Shown here piece after piece: positions 25,276 through 34,327 of a DNA stretch of 64,000 bases. The stretch covers positions 197,874 to 261,873 of the forward strand of contig CAMBEE010000001.1 of assembly GCA_945865665.1 (NCBI GenBank). Direction: 5' to 3'. Within the stretch, counting starts at the first letter, position 1. Each line of letters begins with the position of its first letter. The translations under genes were made by a program, and so were the position numbers. Source of the DNA: an uncultured Clostridium sp. (lineage in GTDB: Bacteria > Bacillota > Clostridia > TANB77 > CAG-508). The notes under the pieces were generated by a model. That model ran no database searches, was not told the origin of the DNA, and saw only the letters and a program-made list of their open reading frames with translations.

Positions 25276-25527
25276 TTATGCTATTTTATTAAATAATGTT
25301 TTTTTATTAGCACAGACAAAATCTTCGATTTCAGAAATTAATTCTTTTCTTACCTTACTTTTTATTCTGGAATCTTCATCATCATTATCATAAATTATTC
25401 CAGGTAAGGTAACATTTAATTCTTCTAGTTTTTCTTCAAAAATTTCTACAATCTCTGAAGCAAATTCTCTTTCTATACTTATTTTATTAAGTATATTGTT
25501 TTTTCTTTTTTTTGAGATAAATCCCAT
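25276..25527 (-). CDS. Unknown acidic-helical protein, first gene of array
   Basis: 83 residues, basic N terminus (MGFISKKRKNN) and charged helices. Good GGAGAGAAAAT site. First gene of the long minus-strand array, just downstream of a structured leader. No family recognised. Confidence 0.5.
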   Translation of the reverse strand: MGFISKKRKNNILNKISIEREFASEIVEIFEEKLEELNVTLPGIIYDNDDEDSRIKSKVRKELISEIEDFVCANKKTLFNKIA

Positions 25528-25603
25528 ATTTTCTCTCCTTCCTTTTTTATTATCGTATTTAAAACAAGAATTTAACTCAAAATCCTCCTTTCTTATAAAA
25601 ATA

Positions 25604-25668
25604 AAAAAGGTAAAAATATTAAAGAAACCTCGGGGGGCGAAAATTCCTATAACTTTTTTACCTTTTAT
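25604..25668 (-). promoter_or_regulatory. Leader hairpin with C6 core, possible attenuator
   Basis: On the minus strand AAAAGGTAAAAA and TTTTTACCTTTT pair around a loop containing CGCCCCCCGAGG, then a T-rich run. A run of six C is very unusual in this AT-rich region. It lies 70 bp upstream of the first array gene; terminator or attenuator of the array. Confidence 0.45.
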
Positions 25669-25676
25669 AAAATATT

Positions 25677-25831
25677 AAGCACCAAAAATAAAGTCTAATT
25701 TTTATAGCTTGTGCTTTTAAATTACACTTGGATATACCAAGTATTAATAGCATTAAAAATGCCTTAAACCTAAAATTATGCTTTTTATAACATACTTTTA
25801 GGTAAATAGAATAAGTTCATTTCTTATTCTA
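25677..25831. repeat. Cluster of five hairpins in a 507-bp intergenic region
   Basis: Inverted repeats follow one another: AAGCAC/GTGCTT (25677-25716, with an inner A/T stem), ACTTGG/CCAAGT (25726-25742), GCATT/AATGC (25750-25762), ACCTAAAA/TTTTAGGT (25768-25803), TAGAATAAG/CTTATTCTA (25807-25831). Candidates: single-strand origin, transfer origin, or structured leader RNA. The rest of this gap (25832-26034) shows only AT-rich promoter-like DNA. Confidence 0.5.
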
Positions 25832-26034
25832 TCCTTTGTTTTAAATACACTCTTATTTTACATCATTTATTATAAATTGAAAATATAGGAAGCTAAAATT
25901 TTTAATTATTTATTTTTCAATGTTTTTTAATATTTTTTTATGAAATTTTATATTATGTCTATTAAAAAATTTAATTTTGTGATATAATGCTTCTATTATT
26001 TCTTAAATATTAATAAGAAAGGTGTGTAAAAGAA

Positions 26035-26487
26035 TTGAATTCTATTATAAAAATCCATGACATTAATTCTCTCAAATCAAATAAGCTAGTCTTAATAGAT
26101 GATGATATGAATGGAGTTTGTTTAGGAATAAAATCAAATAAATATTATTCTGAAATTAATTTTAAATTTAAAGTAATAAATTATAAAAATACATTTTTTG
26201 GTGTTATCTTATTAAAATTAGATAATGATTTTTTATGTTGCTATATTAATTTGAATAATTTAGAATCTAAAGAAATATTGAAAAAATTATTGTATTCTGA
26301 TTTTTTGAATTTAATTGTTTTTAATAATTCTGCTTATAATAAAGTATATAAAATTAAGAATAACATAGGAAATAATTTTTTAATAAATATTCCTTATGTT
26401 TTTAATACTAGTTTTAATGTAAATATCAATGAAATTATATATAAATTGAATAAATTATATTCTCCAGAATTCTTATGGAATAATTAA
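26035..26487 (+). CDS. Unknown protein
   Basis: 150 residues from a TTG start; AAGGTG lies about 11 bases upstream, a long spacing. Predicted mixed fold, very Asn/Ile/Lys-rich, no family recognised. It is one of few plus-strand genes, divergent from the DNA-processing array, and ends at a perfect terminator. A TATAAT-like -10 box lies at 25984-25988. Confidence 0.5.
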   Translation: MNSIIKIHDINSLKSNKLVLIDDDMNGVCLGIKSNKYYSEINFKFKVINYKNTFFGVILLKLDNDFLCCYINLNNLESKEILKKLLYSDFLNLIVFNNSAYNKVYKIKNNIGNNFLINIPYVFNTSFNVNINEIIYKLNKLYSPEFLWNN

Positions 26488-26514
26488 AAAGTAGAAGGAA
26501 AACTTCTACTTTTT
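26486..26514. terminator. Bidirectional terminator, perfect 12-bp stem
   Basis: AAAAAGTAGAAG / CTTCTACTTTTT around GAAAA. Confidence 0.85.
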
Positions 26515-26573
26515 AATACATGTTTCATATATTTCTTTTTATACTAATTTTATTTTTTTATTATAGTCTTGTT

Positions 26574-26710
26574 CTATTTGTTTTCTTGGATTTTGCAATC
26601 CGTAATATCTGGTTTTATTATATCCTCATCTTTTACAATATCAAATTTATAATTATAATCTGTTATAGAATTTTCGTTAATCTCTCTTACTATTATACCT
26701 GTTTGTTTAT
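26574..26710 (-). pseudogene. 3' remnant of a tandem paralogue of the 26711 gene
   Basis: The minus strand encodes an open, startless segment: VDKQTGIIVREI, then DIVKDEDIIKPDI, to a stop at 26574. It repeats the C-terminal pattern of the intact upstream gene (IDKDTGLIMRRID, then VVTDKDVERPNL). It is what remains of a duplicated copy. Confidence 0.65.
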
Positions 26711-27424
26711 CTACTCACTTTTTAATATCTCATATCCATCTAAATTTGGTCTTTCTACATCCTTATCTGTTACAACATCCAATTTTACATTTCTATTGCA
26801 ATCTAATTTTATTAATCCCATAGCACTATAATCAATTCTTCTCATTATTAATCCTGTATCCTTATCAATGTAAAAGATTGTTGAATTTACTTTAATATTA
26901 TCTTTATTCCATACTTGAACAAGTATTATAGATCTTCCATTATATTGTTTTTCTCCTAGATATTCAAAATCGGTATTAAAAATTTTTTCATCAGCAATTA
27001 TTGAATAATCAAGACTGCTTTGACTATATAGAGCTGTTTCATCTCCATAATAATTTTTTAAAGATGAAACACCTGCATACATCTTACCATCATTTTTTCC
27101 CATTATACTAATTACTTCATCTGTATTATAATTTTCCCATCTTAAAACTTTTCCATTATTTATACACTTTATAATACCATCTTTTATATAATATTCTGTC
27201 TTCATTTCATTTACTTTTTTAAAAACTATATATTCTTCAGGAGAATAATAATAATTTGAATATTCCTCTCCTTTTTTTAATAATGCAACAACTTCCTCTC
27301 TTGTCATTACATTGTCTTTCTTTAAAAATCCATTAAAGTGTATAATTGTAAAATAAATTAATGCAATTAGTACTAATGATAATATTATAATTCCAATAAT
27401 TTTAAATATTTTTCTTCTCTCCAT
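26711..27424 (-). CDS. Membrane-anchored protein under c-di-GMP riboswitch
   Basis: 237 residues. One N-terminal membrane helix (about 8-28), then an extracytoplasmic domain that ends with a DTGLIMRRI segment resembling LolA/sigma-E-regulator or lipoprotein-like beta folds (weak). AAAAGGGGGAATTTAT precedes the ATG. A c-di-GMP-I riboswitch lies in the leader, so production follows the motile/sessile signal. Exact function unknown; surface or adhesion-related role is an inference. Confidence 0.6.
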   Translation of the reverse strand: MERRKIFKIIGIIILSLVLIALIYFTIIHFNGFLKKDNVMTREEVVALLKKGEEYSNYYYSPEEYIVFKKVNEMKTEYYIKDGIIKCINNGKVLRWENYNTDEVISIMGKNDGKMYAGVSSLKNYYGDETALYSQSSLDYSIIADEKIFNTDFEYLGEKQYNGRSIILVQVWNKDNIKVNSTIFYIDKDTGLIMRRIDYSAMGLIKLDCNRNVKLDVVTDKDVERPNLDGYEILKSE

Positions 27425-27445
27425 ATAAATTCCCCCTTTTCATTT

Positions 27446-27524
27446 GTGCAACCTAGCTATCATAAGTATCAATACTTTTAGACCTTTGGCTTTGCGTCGT
27501 AAACTTTCGTTTACTTTGCTCTTT
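27446..27524 (-). promoter_or_regulatory. Cyclic di-GMP-I (GEMM-I) riboswitch
   Basis: Minus-strand RNA shows the diagnostic series: GCAAAG, a GTAAAC-GAAA-GTTTAC tetraloop stem, GACGCAAAGCC, GGTCTAA, a second hairpin AAGTATTGATACTT, then ATGATAGCTAGGTTGC. No terminator follows, and the aptamer ends about 15 bases before the RBS, so control is likely translational. Confidence 0.88.
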
Positions 27525-27540
27525 TACAATATCTACCTAT

Positions 27541-27569
27541 ATTATAGCATATTTTAATCTTTTTAGCAA
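27541..27569 (-). promoter_or_regulatory. Promoter of riboswitch transcript
   Basis: Minus strand: TTGCTA (27564-27569), 17-bp spacer, TATAAT (27541-27546), 17 bases before the aptamer. Confidence 0.65.
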
Positions 27570-28957
27570 TTTTTACTAATTTTTTCTATATTTTCTGCAT
27601 TACCTTCATACATATATATATCTTTTTTTCTATATACCGATAAAACAAATCCTAAACTTACTAAATTGACAATCATATTTAATCCCCCATAAGATATAAA
27701 AGGAATATTAAAATCCGCTTCAATCCATAAATTTAGATTCATAAGAATATTAAATATACTTTCTAATATAAACATACTAGATATTCCTATAATTAATAAT
27801 TTTCCATATTCATCTTTTATCTGAATAGCATTAAAAATCAATCTAAAACTAAATAATATAACAGCTATTACCATAGCTAAACTTATAACCCATCCATAAT
27901 GAGCTAATATTGAAACAAAAGCATAGTTATCACCTTCATCAAAAAGGTAAATTGCATTACTCATATCTTCAGCTTCACCAAATGTTTTTGCTGAATTTAT
28001 AATTATTTTTCTATTTATTCCAGTCCAACCTTCTGTATCAGCATATTTTTCAGGATTATATATTGCTTCAATTCTAGCAAATTGATATGGATTACATCCT
28101 GTTATATACATTACAGAAACTATTCCTAGTATAAATATAGTTCCCCATAATACCAATAATCTCTTAATTTTATTTTTCTGTAATAATATTATTTTAGCTG
28201 TTACTACTATCAAATAATTTAATGTTAATACAATTGCTGATGCTTTTGATGGAATCATCAATAACAAAAATATTGATATCATACTTAAAAATACTAATTT
28301 AATAATATTATATTTTATTTTGAATTTCTCATTTCCTATTTTTATTTCTATAGAATTTTTAATATTTTTCTCCATTAAAAAACCTGCAAAAGAAATTATA
28401 TATAATGGAATTGCAATAACACTTGCAGAAAAAAATCTAGTTCCTATTCTTATATATGGTATTCCATTCACTAAAAAACCAAATAATATTGCATAAATAA
28501 TAATACTACTTGATATTATGAATAATAAATATGAATATTTTTGTACCTTTTTATAATTGCTAAAATACACTCCTATTCCTAATACAATTCCAAATAATGT
28601 GAATAAAATAAATCTCGTCATAAAATTCAAATTATTTGTTTCTGCTATATCACTTGTGGTTTTTATAAATGATACAACAAATCCAAAACAAATTAAAACA
28701 AATGTAATTATTAATAATTTCCAGTCCAATTTAGGCTTATGTATTTTATTTAATTTTCTTCCAATTTCTTCTGCATTTCCCATTTGATTTATTGCTTTAA
28801 TTTCTGCTGTTGTTTCATTTGCACCGTCTTTTATTAAATCTTCTTTTATATCATTTATATGGTCTTCTATTTCTTTTGAAATTTCTTCCCTTACTGGTTT
28901 ATATTTAATTTGTTCGCATATCTTATTTAAATATTCCTTAATTTGCAAATGAAACAC
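27563..28957 (-). CDS. FtsW/RodA/SpoVE-family protein with N-terminal permease-prefix domain
   Basis: 464 residues. Residues 1-75 are a soluble helical domain (HLQIKEYLNKICEQI...AEEIGRKLNKI) like the prefix found in PadR-linked membrane proteins. About ten membrane helices follow, with SEDS-type signatures (GNAEEI, IPYIRIGTRFFSASV, FIPFISYGGLN near the end). SEDS proteins polymerise peptidoglycan glycan strands. The start overlaps the PadR gene, so it is PadR-controlled; it may be a stress-induced wall synthase rather than the housekeeping FtsW. Confidence 0.85.
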   Translation of the reverse strand: MFHLQIKEYLNKICEQIKYKPVREEISKEIEDHINDIKEDLIKDGANETTAEIKAINQMGNAEEIGRKLNKIHKPKLDWKLLIITFVLICFGFVVSFIKTTSDIAETNNLNFMTRFILFTLFGIVLGIGVYFSNYKKVQKYSYLLFIISSSIIIYAILFGFLVNGIPYIRIGTRFFSASVIAIPLYIISFAGFLMEKNIKNSIEIKIGNEKFKIKYNIIKLVFLSMISIFLLLMIPSKASAIVLTLNYLIVVTAKIILLQKNKIKRLLVLWGTIFILGIVSVMYITGCNPYQFARIEAIYNPEKYADTEGWTGINRKIIINSAKTFGEAEDMSNAIYLFDEGDNYAFVSILAHYGWVISLAMVIAVILFSFRLIFNAIQIKDEYGKLLIIGISSMFILESIFNILMNLNLWIEADFNIPFISYGGLNMIVNLVSLGFVLSVYRKKDIYMYEGNAENIEKISKNC

Positions 28958-29276
28958 CTCCTAACACCTGGTTTATTCCATTACTAAATAATTTCCATTC
29001 TTCCTTTTTTTCTTTTAATTGTTTTTTTCCCTTGTCTGTAATAGCATAGTATTTTCTTTTTTTAGCGGTACTCTCATCCCAATATGATACTATGAACCCT
29101 TTTTCTTCAAGTCCATGTAATATTGGATATAAAGTTCCCTCTTTTAATTCAAATACATTTTCTGATTTTTCTTTCAGTTTTTTAATCATTTCATATCCAT
29201 ACATGTTTTGGTCTTTCAATAGTTCTAATATTAGCATTGTTGTACTTCCTTTTAAAAGTTCTTTACTAATTTTCAA
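28938..29276 (-). CDS. PadR-family transcription repressor
   Basis: 112 residues with the PadR winged helix: LKGSTTMLILELLKDQNMYGYEMIKKL and the wing KEGTLYPILHGLEEKGFIVSYW. RBS AGGAGGAGATAAAA. It overlaps the downstream SEDS gene. A promoter with a 12-bp inverted repeat over its spacer lies just upstream, the likely autoregulatory operator. Confidence 0.93.
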   Translation of the reverse strand: MKISKELLKGSTTMLILELLKDQNMYGYEMIKKLKEKSENVFELKEGTLYPILHGLEEKGFIVSYWDESTAKKRKYYAITDKGKKQLKEKKEEWKLFSNGINQVLGGVSFAN

Positions 29277-29300
29277 TTTTATCTCCTCCTTTAAAACAAA

Positions 29301-29350
29301 TATACCTAGATATTCTATGTACGTTTTTTTACATTGTATATCTAGGTATA
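29301..29350. promoter_or_regulatory. Inverted-repeat operator of PadR gene
   Basis: TATACCTAGATA (29301-29312) and TATCTAGGTATA (29339-29350) are a perfect 12-bp inverted repeat; one arm sits between -35 and -10, the other just downstream of the start point. Confidence 0.65.
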
Positions 29351-29361
29351 GTATTTGTCAA
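29333..29361 (-). promoter_or_regulatory. Sigma-A promoter of PadR operon
   Basis: Minus strand: TTGACA (29356-29361), 17-bp spacer, TACAAT (29333-29338). Confidence 0.75.
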
Positions 29362-29460
29362 TAGATTTTTTAATTATTGTTAAAAATTTTTATACATTTA
29401 TATAGAAACACATCATATCTATCTTGTTTTGAATGGTATATCATATTTTGCAACATAGAA

Positions 29461-29489
29461 AAAGGTACTAACTATATAAGTTAATACCT
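29461..29489 (-). terminator. Terminator after PepSY-like anti-sigma gene
   Basis: Minus strand: GAGGTATTAACT-TATAT-AGTTAGTACC then TTTTTC. Confidence 0.7.
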
Positions 29490-29500
29490 CAATAATCAAT

Positions 29501-30628
29501 TTATCTACTTACACTATAAATATAGTCTAATGTATGTCCTCCTATAATTTCTCCTGTTGTAGCATCTACAAAATAACTATAAGATCCCTCTGTATATCTT
29601 TTTACTATATCCTCTCCATAATTATCTTCATAATTTAAAACTACTACCCACGCTTTCCTTATTTTATCATCAACTTTATAATAATTTCTTTCTTCATTTG
29701 GATAATTAGGTGTTTGCAGTGCCTCGTAGTGTTTATCTTTATTATTTGCTCTATCATAAGCATCTGCATTCATTTTTACTACCATCAATTTTGCTTTAGT
29801 GCTTTCTACTCTGTTTGTTTCTACTTTTTCATCTTCTTTTAATGCAATGTTTATTGCTTCATTTTCTGTTATAACAACTTGATTATTGTCAAAAGGAATA
29901 TTACCAACTCTAAACATATCTAATTCCATATTTTTTGATTCTAATGTAATACTAATATATTCATAAGGATTATACACATCTCCATATTTTTTATTATATG
30001 TTACTGTCATTCTAAAACCTGCCCCTGTATCAGTACCTTCATTGTTTACTGATTGAATTTTTGTAATTTCATATTCTCCTTCTTTATATCCAAACAATTT
30101 ATAATATTTATTGGCTGTTTCCATTCCTTGTTCTTCTGTCATATATTTTTTTGTATCTTGAATATTTTTATTATTATTCCATATATCGAAAAATTCTCCA
30201 GTTTGTCCATCAATACTTATTTCGTAATTATCTTCTGTATCAAAACGATACCATATTTTATTTGAATCATATTCTTTATAGTGATTTGTGCCTACTATAT
30301 TTGAATTAAATCCAATTTCATTTAATTTTTTTATAGCAATTTCTTTTGCTTTTTCTTCTGACATATTCTCTTTTTTACTTTCTTCTGTAATTTTTGTTAT
30401 CTCCTCAAAATCTCCAGAAGATAATTGTATCTTTTCTGGTGTTTTCCAAATATTTTCATACACCATTGTCCCTGCAAATACAACTCCTGTACTCAACACT
30501 ATTCCTGCAAGTGCCGTCGCTACTGTTTTAAAAATACCCTTTGTTTTATTTTCCATAACTATATCATTCTCCTCTTTAATTTTTGATATAGCAATTTTAA
30601 ATTTCACTTTATTTTTATCAAATTCCAT
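29501..30628 (-). CDS. Membrane protein with PepSY-like repeats, probable anti-sigma factor
   Basis: 375 residues. Residues 1-30 cytoplasmic, one membrane helix about 33-53, then an outside region with YcdB/PepSY-type modules (SEEKAKEIAIKKLNEIG; YEISIDGQTGEFFDIWN; SYFVDATTGEIIGG). It starts 2 bases after the stop of an ECF sigma gene, the classic sigma/anti-sigma layout. Probably holds that sigma factor inactive and senses an envelope signal. Confidence 0.7.
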   Translation of the reverse strand: MEFDKNKVKFKIAISKIKEENDIVMENKTKGIFKTVATALAGIVLSTGVVFAGTMVYENIWKTPEKIQLSSGDFEEITKITEESKKENMSEEKAKEIAIKKLNEIGFNSNIVGTNHYKEYDSNKIWYRFDTEDNYEISIDGQTGEFFDIWNNNKNIQDTKKYMTEEQGMETANKYYKLFGYKEGEYEITKIQSVNNEGTDTGAGFRMTVTYNKKYGDVYNPYEYISITLESKNMELDMFRVGNIPFDNNQVVITENEAINIALKEDEKVETNRVESTKAKLMVVKMNADAYDRANNKDKHYEALQTPNYPNEERNYYKVDDKIRKAWVVVLNYEDNYGEDIVKRYTEGSYSYFVDATTGEIIGGHTLDYIYSVSR

Positions 30629-30630
30629 TT

Positions 30631-31167
30631 TTAAATTCCTCCATTATTCAATTCTTTTTTTATTTTCTTTCGTATTCTATGTAGTCTTGTCTTTATATTT
30701 AATTCAGAAATATTTAATATTTTTGCTATATCTTTAATTGATTTAGAAGAATAATAGAATAAATTTACTATTTCTATATCAATAGCTTTTAGTCCTTTGA
30801 TTTTTTGTTCAACATCAATAATTAATTCTCTATCATTTTCATACATATTAACACTATTTAATGTATCGTTCTCAAAATCACTAATATCATAAACAATTTT
30901 AAGTTTTCTATATTTTTCTTTTATCAAATTTCTTGTTATTCCTGCTAAATATGAATTTAATGATACATTGATATTTAATCTGTTTCTATTTTTCCATAAT
31001 ATAAAAAATGTGTCAGAAAAGATTTCTTCTTTATCTTCAAAAGATAGTGCATTGTCTGTTCCATTGTTTATTATTGTAGTTATATATGGTGTAAAATCTT
31101 CTATTATTTCGTCTAGATCAATTTCATTGTTTTTATAATAATCCTCTAATTGTTTTAACTTTTTCAA
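30631..31167 (-). CDS. ECF-type RNA polymerase sigma factor
   Basis: 178 residues. Region 2 (EEIFSDTFFILWKNRNRLNINVSLNSYLAGITRNLIKEKYRK) and region 4 (SKSIKDIAKILNISELNIKTRLHRIRKKIKKEL). It is co-transcribed with the PepSY-like membrane protein. Regulon not evident. Confidence 0.9.
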   Translation of the reverse strand: MKKLKQLEDYYKNNEIDLDEIIEDFTPYITTIINNGTDNALSFEDKEEIFSDTFFILWKNRNRLNINVSLNSYLAGITRNLIKEKYRKLKIVYDISDFENDTLNSVNMYENDRELIIDVEQKIKGLKAIDIEIVNLFYYSSKSIKDIAKILNISELNIKTRLHRIRKKIKKELNNGGI

Positions 31168-31270
31168 CTTAAAAACTCCTTTATAAGATATCTTACATTT
31201 ATATAGTGTATTTTAATTAACAAAAGGTTACACTTCATTTTTTATTTTATCATATTTTTACAAAAGAAAT

Positions 31271-31311
31271 AAAACTAGGCTTTTACTTTTTTTAAGTAAT
31301 TACCTAGTTTT
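31271..31311. terminator. Strong terminator hairpin
   Basis: AAAACTAGG (31271-31279) and CCTAGTTTT (31303-31311) enclose an inner TTACTT/AAGTAA stem; T-rich on both sides. Confidence 0.75.
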
Positions 31312-31342
31312 ATAAAATTGCATCTCAATTATAACTTGTAAT

Positions 31343-31747
31343 TTATCTTTTTTTAATCTTTTCTAAAATCCCTATAATACTTAATTCTATCATTATTTCA
31401 ATAATCAAATATTTTAAATGTTTTGGTGTATCAGCTTTTATATTTTTGAAATAATCATATATTTCACTCTTCTCATGTTTATCTTCAAATTCATGGTGGC
31501 ATTCGTTTTGCAAATCATATATATCTAAATAATATCCATCTGGAAATCCTGGATAGAATTTTACTTTTTTTATATCGTAATCAATATCAAAATGTTCTTT
31601 AATTTCCTTTGAAATATAAGAACTTTGATTAGAAATTTCTATCGTTCTATATTCCGCTAAATAATCTAAAAAAACTAAAAAACCTGTATATAAATTTATT
31701 ATTATAGATATAATTATTATAAATACAATTACACATTTTTTATTCAT
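31343..31747 (-). CDS. Membrane protein, unknown
   Basis: 134 residues from ATG 31747 (GGAGAAAATAT). N-terminal helix (about 4-27), a soluble domain with YPGFPDGYYLDIYDL, then a second hydrophobic helix near residues 112-128. No family recognised. It follows the deacetylase gene and may belong to the same regulon. Confidence 0.5.
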   Translation of the reverse strand: MNKKCVIVFIIIISIIINLYTGFLVFLDYLAEYRTIEISNQSSYISKEIKEHFDIDYDIKKVKFYPGFPDGYYLDIYDLQNECHHEFEDKHEKSEIYDYFKNIKADTPKHLKYLIIEIMIELSIIGILEKIKKR

Positions 31748-31883
31748 ATATTTTCTCCATAACTCACTATTTTTCACTAATTTAATCTCTTAATCAAAAT
31801 CAACTAATTTTGATAATGCCATTGCACAAATATACTCATATATCTTTATCATCTTCGGCTATTAATACTTTATAATTATCCAC

Positions 31884-33395
31884 TTAATTATTAACACTAT
31901 GTGTTATCATCGGTGTGCTTTCATTTATGCTGCTAAAAGTATATCCATTGTTTATTCCATAATCTATTATATCTGCCAAAGCATTTAATGTTTTGGTATT
32001 ACCTCCAAAATCATGCATTAAAACCATATTAGCCTTGTTTTTGCTTAATCCTTTTATAACATTATTATACACATCTTGTGATGTTCTTGCTCCCCCAGCA
32101 TCTCCAGAAGAAACATTCCAATCAAAATATTTATAGCCTCTTTTTACAACTTCTCTAGACAATTCAGTCATAATTCCTGGATTATATCTGCTAATAGTAT
32201 TTGAGCTTCCTCCAGGAAATCTCGTAATTGTTGCATTATATCCTGTTGACTTTTTTATTTTCTCTTGTAATTTTGTAATATTACTCATATATGCATCAAC
32301 TGATTGATATATTTTACTATAATCATGTGAATATCCATGTATTCCAACTGTGTGACCTTCATTAATTTCTCTTTGTACTAGTTTCTCCGTATTTGAATTA
32401 TAATTTAAAATAAAGAAGGTAGCTTTTACGTTTTTTTCTTTTAATATATCCAAAATTTTAGGTGTAATCGAAGTTGTTGGTCCATCATCAAAAGTTAAAT
32501 AAATTACTCCTTTTTTTCCATTTGTTTTATTTTGAGCTTGTACTGTTTTTTTATATACTGTAACTTTTCTAATCTTAGTTGTTACATTTCCACTGTTATC
32601 AGATACTTTATATGTAATTGTATATGTTCCAACCTTTGATGTATCTACATTTCCTGTAGTTTCAATTTTTGATGTTAAATCTCCATCTTTTTCATCATTT
32701 GCAGTTGCACCTTTTTCTTCATATTTAGAATTTACTAAAATTTGTATATTTTCACTTCCATTAAGTTTTATAACTGGTGCAATATCATCAATAATGCATA
32801 CTTTTCTAGTTGCATTCGTTTTATTCCCAGAACTATCTACCACACTATATATAATATTATATTCTTTTTCGTTTATATCTTCTTTAGTTACTTGTACTTT
32901 TTCTGTTAAATTTTCATCATAATTGTCAGATACAGTATATCCCGGTTCTATATATTCTTTTGAATAGGATTGATTATATAATTCTTCTCCATTTAATATA
33001 ATTTTAGGAGCAGTTGTATCTACAATATTTACTGTTTGATTTACTGTGTATGTTCCAATCAGAGTTGGTATTTCATATTTTACTTCATAAGTACCAACTC
33101 TATTAAAATCTATATTTCCAATAACTTTCACTGTGTCGGTTACATCTTTAAAATGATAAAATGTCTTTGGGATATTTATAGCAGCATTTTGTTTTACTTC
33201 TAAATCACTTTGTTGATTTGTTATATTAATAATAGGTTTTTCTAATATAAATGTTATTCCAAGCACTATTATTAAGAGAATCATTAATATTGCTAAACTA
33301 ATTCCAACTTTTCTTATCTTTCCTAGTTTAAAAAATATAGTTATTATTATTGCAAATATAATTGCTACAATAGTTTCTAAAATATATAGTTCCAT
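31884..33395 (-). CDS. Polysaccharide deacetylase with Ig-like domains (PdaV-like)
   Basis: 503 residues. N-terminal membrane helices (about 4-22 and 31-51), two to three bacterial Ig-like DUF5011-type repeats (about 60-285) and a C-terminal NodB deacetylase: TFDDGP at 301-306 (D303/D304), HTVGIHGYSHD with the HxxxH metal site, RFPGG and VLMHD. It removes acetyl groups from peptidoglycan GlcNAc or MurNAc, blocking lysozyme. It sits after a SigV/RsiV-like pair as in lysozyme-response clusters. Confidence 0.9.
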   Translation of the reverse strand: MELYILETIVAIIFAIIITIFFKLGKIRKVGISLAILMILLIIVLGITFILEKPIINITNQQSDLEVKQNAAINIPKTFYHFKDVTDTVKVIGNIDFNRVGTYEVKYEIPTLIGTYTVNQTVNIVDTTAPKIILNGEELYNQSYSKEYIEPGYTVSDNYDENLTEKVQVTKEDINEKEYNIIYSVVDSSGNKTNATRKVCIIDDIAPVIKLNGSENIQILVNSKYEEKGATANDEKDGDLTSKIETTGNVDTSKVGTYTITYKVSDNSGNVTTKIRKVTVYKKTVQAQNKTNGKKGVIYLTFDDGPTTSITPKILDILKEKNVKATFFILNYNSNTEKLVQREINEGHTVGIHGYSHDYSKIYQSVDAYMSNITKLQEKIKKSTGYNATITRFPGGSSNTISRYNPGIMTELSREVVKRGYKYFDWNVSSGDAGGARTSQDVYNNVIKGLSKNKANMVLMHDFGGNTKTLNALADIIDYGINNGYTFSSINESTPMITHSVNN

Positions 33396-33454
33396 TTTTA
33401 TTACCCTCTTTAATTGATTTATTATTACATTTTATACTCTTATTTTTTATAGTT

Positions 33455-34327
33455 TTATTTTAAATATTTTTCGTAAATTTGTTTATTTATTTCGAATTCA
33501 GGTGTTCCTGTTGCTCCTGGACCAACTTCATATTTATCAAATACAATCACAATATTGCCTTTATTTGAAAAATAGAAATTTTGATTATCTTCTATCATGC
33601 TAAAACTCCATTCCTCATTTTCCTCATCAATCCAATATACTACATCTTTGTCTTTTTCCATTCTTGAAACCATTTGTTTTTTTATTTCTTCGCTTATAGC
33701 TTTTTTATAATTTTCATCATCAAACAAATCTGATAATTTCACTATTTCATCCGTTCTTTTGTCTATATTATAATATTTATATTTTAAATCACTACTTGCT
33801 GCCAGTTCGGATATTGTCAATTTTAATGTAAACCAATATTTATTATTTTCTATTACATCTGACTTTACTTTTATTGAAAGATGATTTTCTGAATTCTCCT
33901 CTGCATAAAATTTATCAAGAATGTTTTGTGTTAATTGATTTACATCTTCATTTACATTTTCGTTAGTTTGACTTTGTGAATTATTATCATTTTTTATATT
34001 AGGTATTTCCATTTCTATTTCACTATTGCCATCTTTATCAAAATAATTTCTGATTGTAATAACTTTTACTATATCTCCTATTATAGGAAGTTCTTGCATA
34101 GCATATGCGAATTTAGGACTTACATTTGTTAAAAGCACAAACATTAACATCGCCATTGCTATTGCATAATTGAATTTACGTATATTTGACCAAATTGGTT
34201 TAATTTTTTCTTCATTATTTTTTAAGTCATTTAATGTTCGTTCAACAGATTTTAGATATTTATCCGGTGCCTTTATATCTTCATCTCTAGCGATTTTCTT
34301 TATTTTTCGATCTTCAAAAAAATTCAT
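33455..34327 (-). CDS. rsiV: RsiV-like membrane anti-sigma factor (DUF3298 type)
   Basis: 290 residues. Cytoplasmic N terminus (1-55), one membrane helix about 56-72, then outside DUF4163/DUF3298-like domains (LSIKVKSDVIENNKYWFTLKLTISE; LSDLFDDENYKKAISEEIKKQM; NFYFSNKGNIVIVFDKYEVGPGATG). RsiV proteins bind lysozyme directly and are then cleaved. Its start overlaps the sigma stop (ATGA). With the deacetylase downstream this matches the SigV/RsiV/PdaV arrangement. Confidence 0.82.
   Translation of the reverse strand: MNFFEDRKIKKIARDEDIKAPDKYLKSVERTLNDLKNNEEKIKPIWSNIRKFNYAIAMAMLMFVLLTNVSPKFAYAMQELPIIGDIVKVITIRNYFDKDGNSEIEMEIPNIKNDNNSQSQTNENVNEDVNQLTQNILDKFYAEENSENHLSIKVKSDVIENNKYWFTLKLTISELAASSDLKYKYYNIDKRTDEIVKLSDLFDDENYKKAISEEIKKQMVSRMEKDKDVVYWIDEENEEWSFSMIEDNQNFYFSNKGNIVIVFDKYEVGPGATGTPEFEINKQIYEKYLK

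Noticed and set aside
25984..26034. Second riboswitch upst. of the 26035 gene
   Set aside because: Only AT-rich promoter-like sequence; no conserved aptamer core could be recognised.
26520..26831. Plus-strand membrane-like frame
   Set aside because: It is the complement of the paralogue remnant and of the 3' end of the riboswitch-controlled gene; no RBS.
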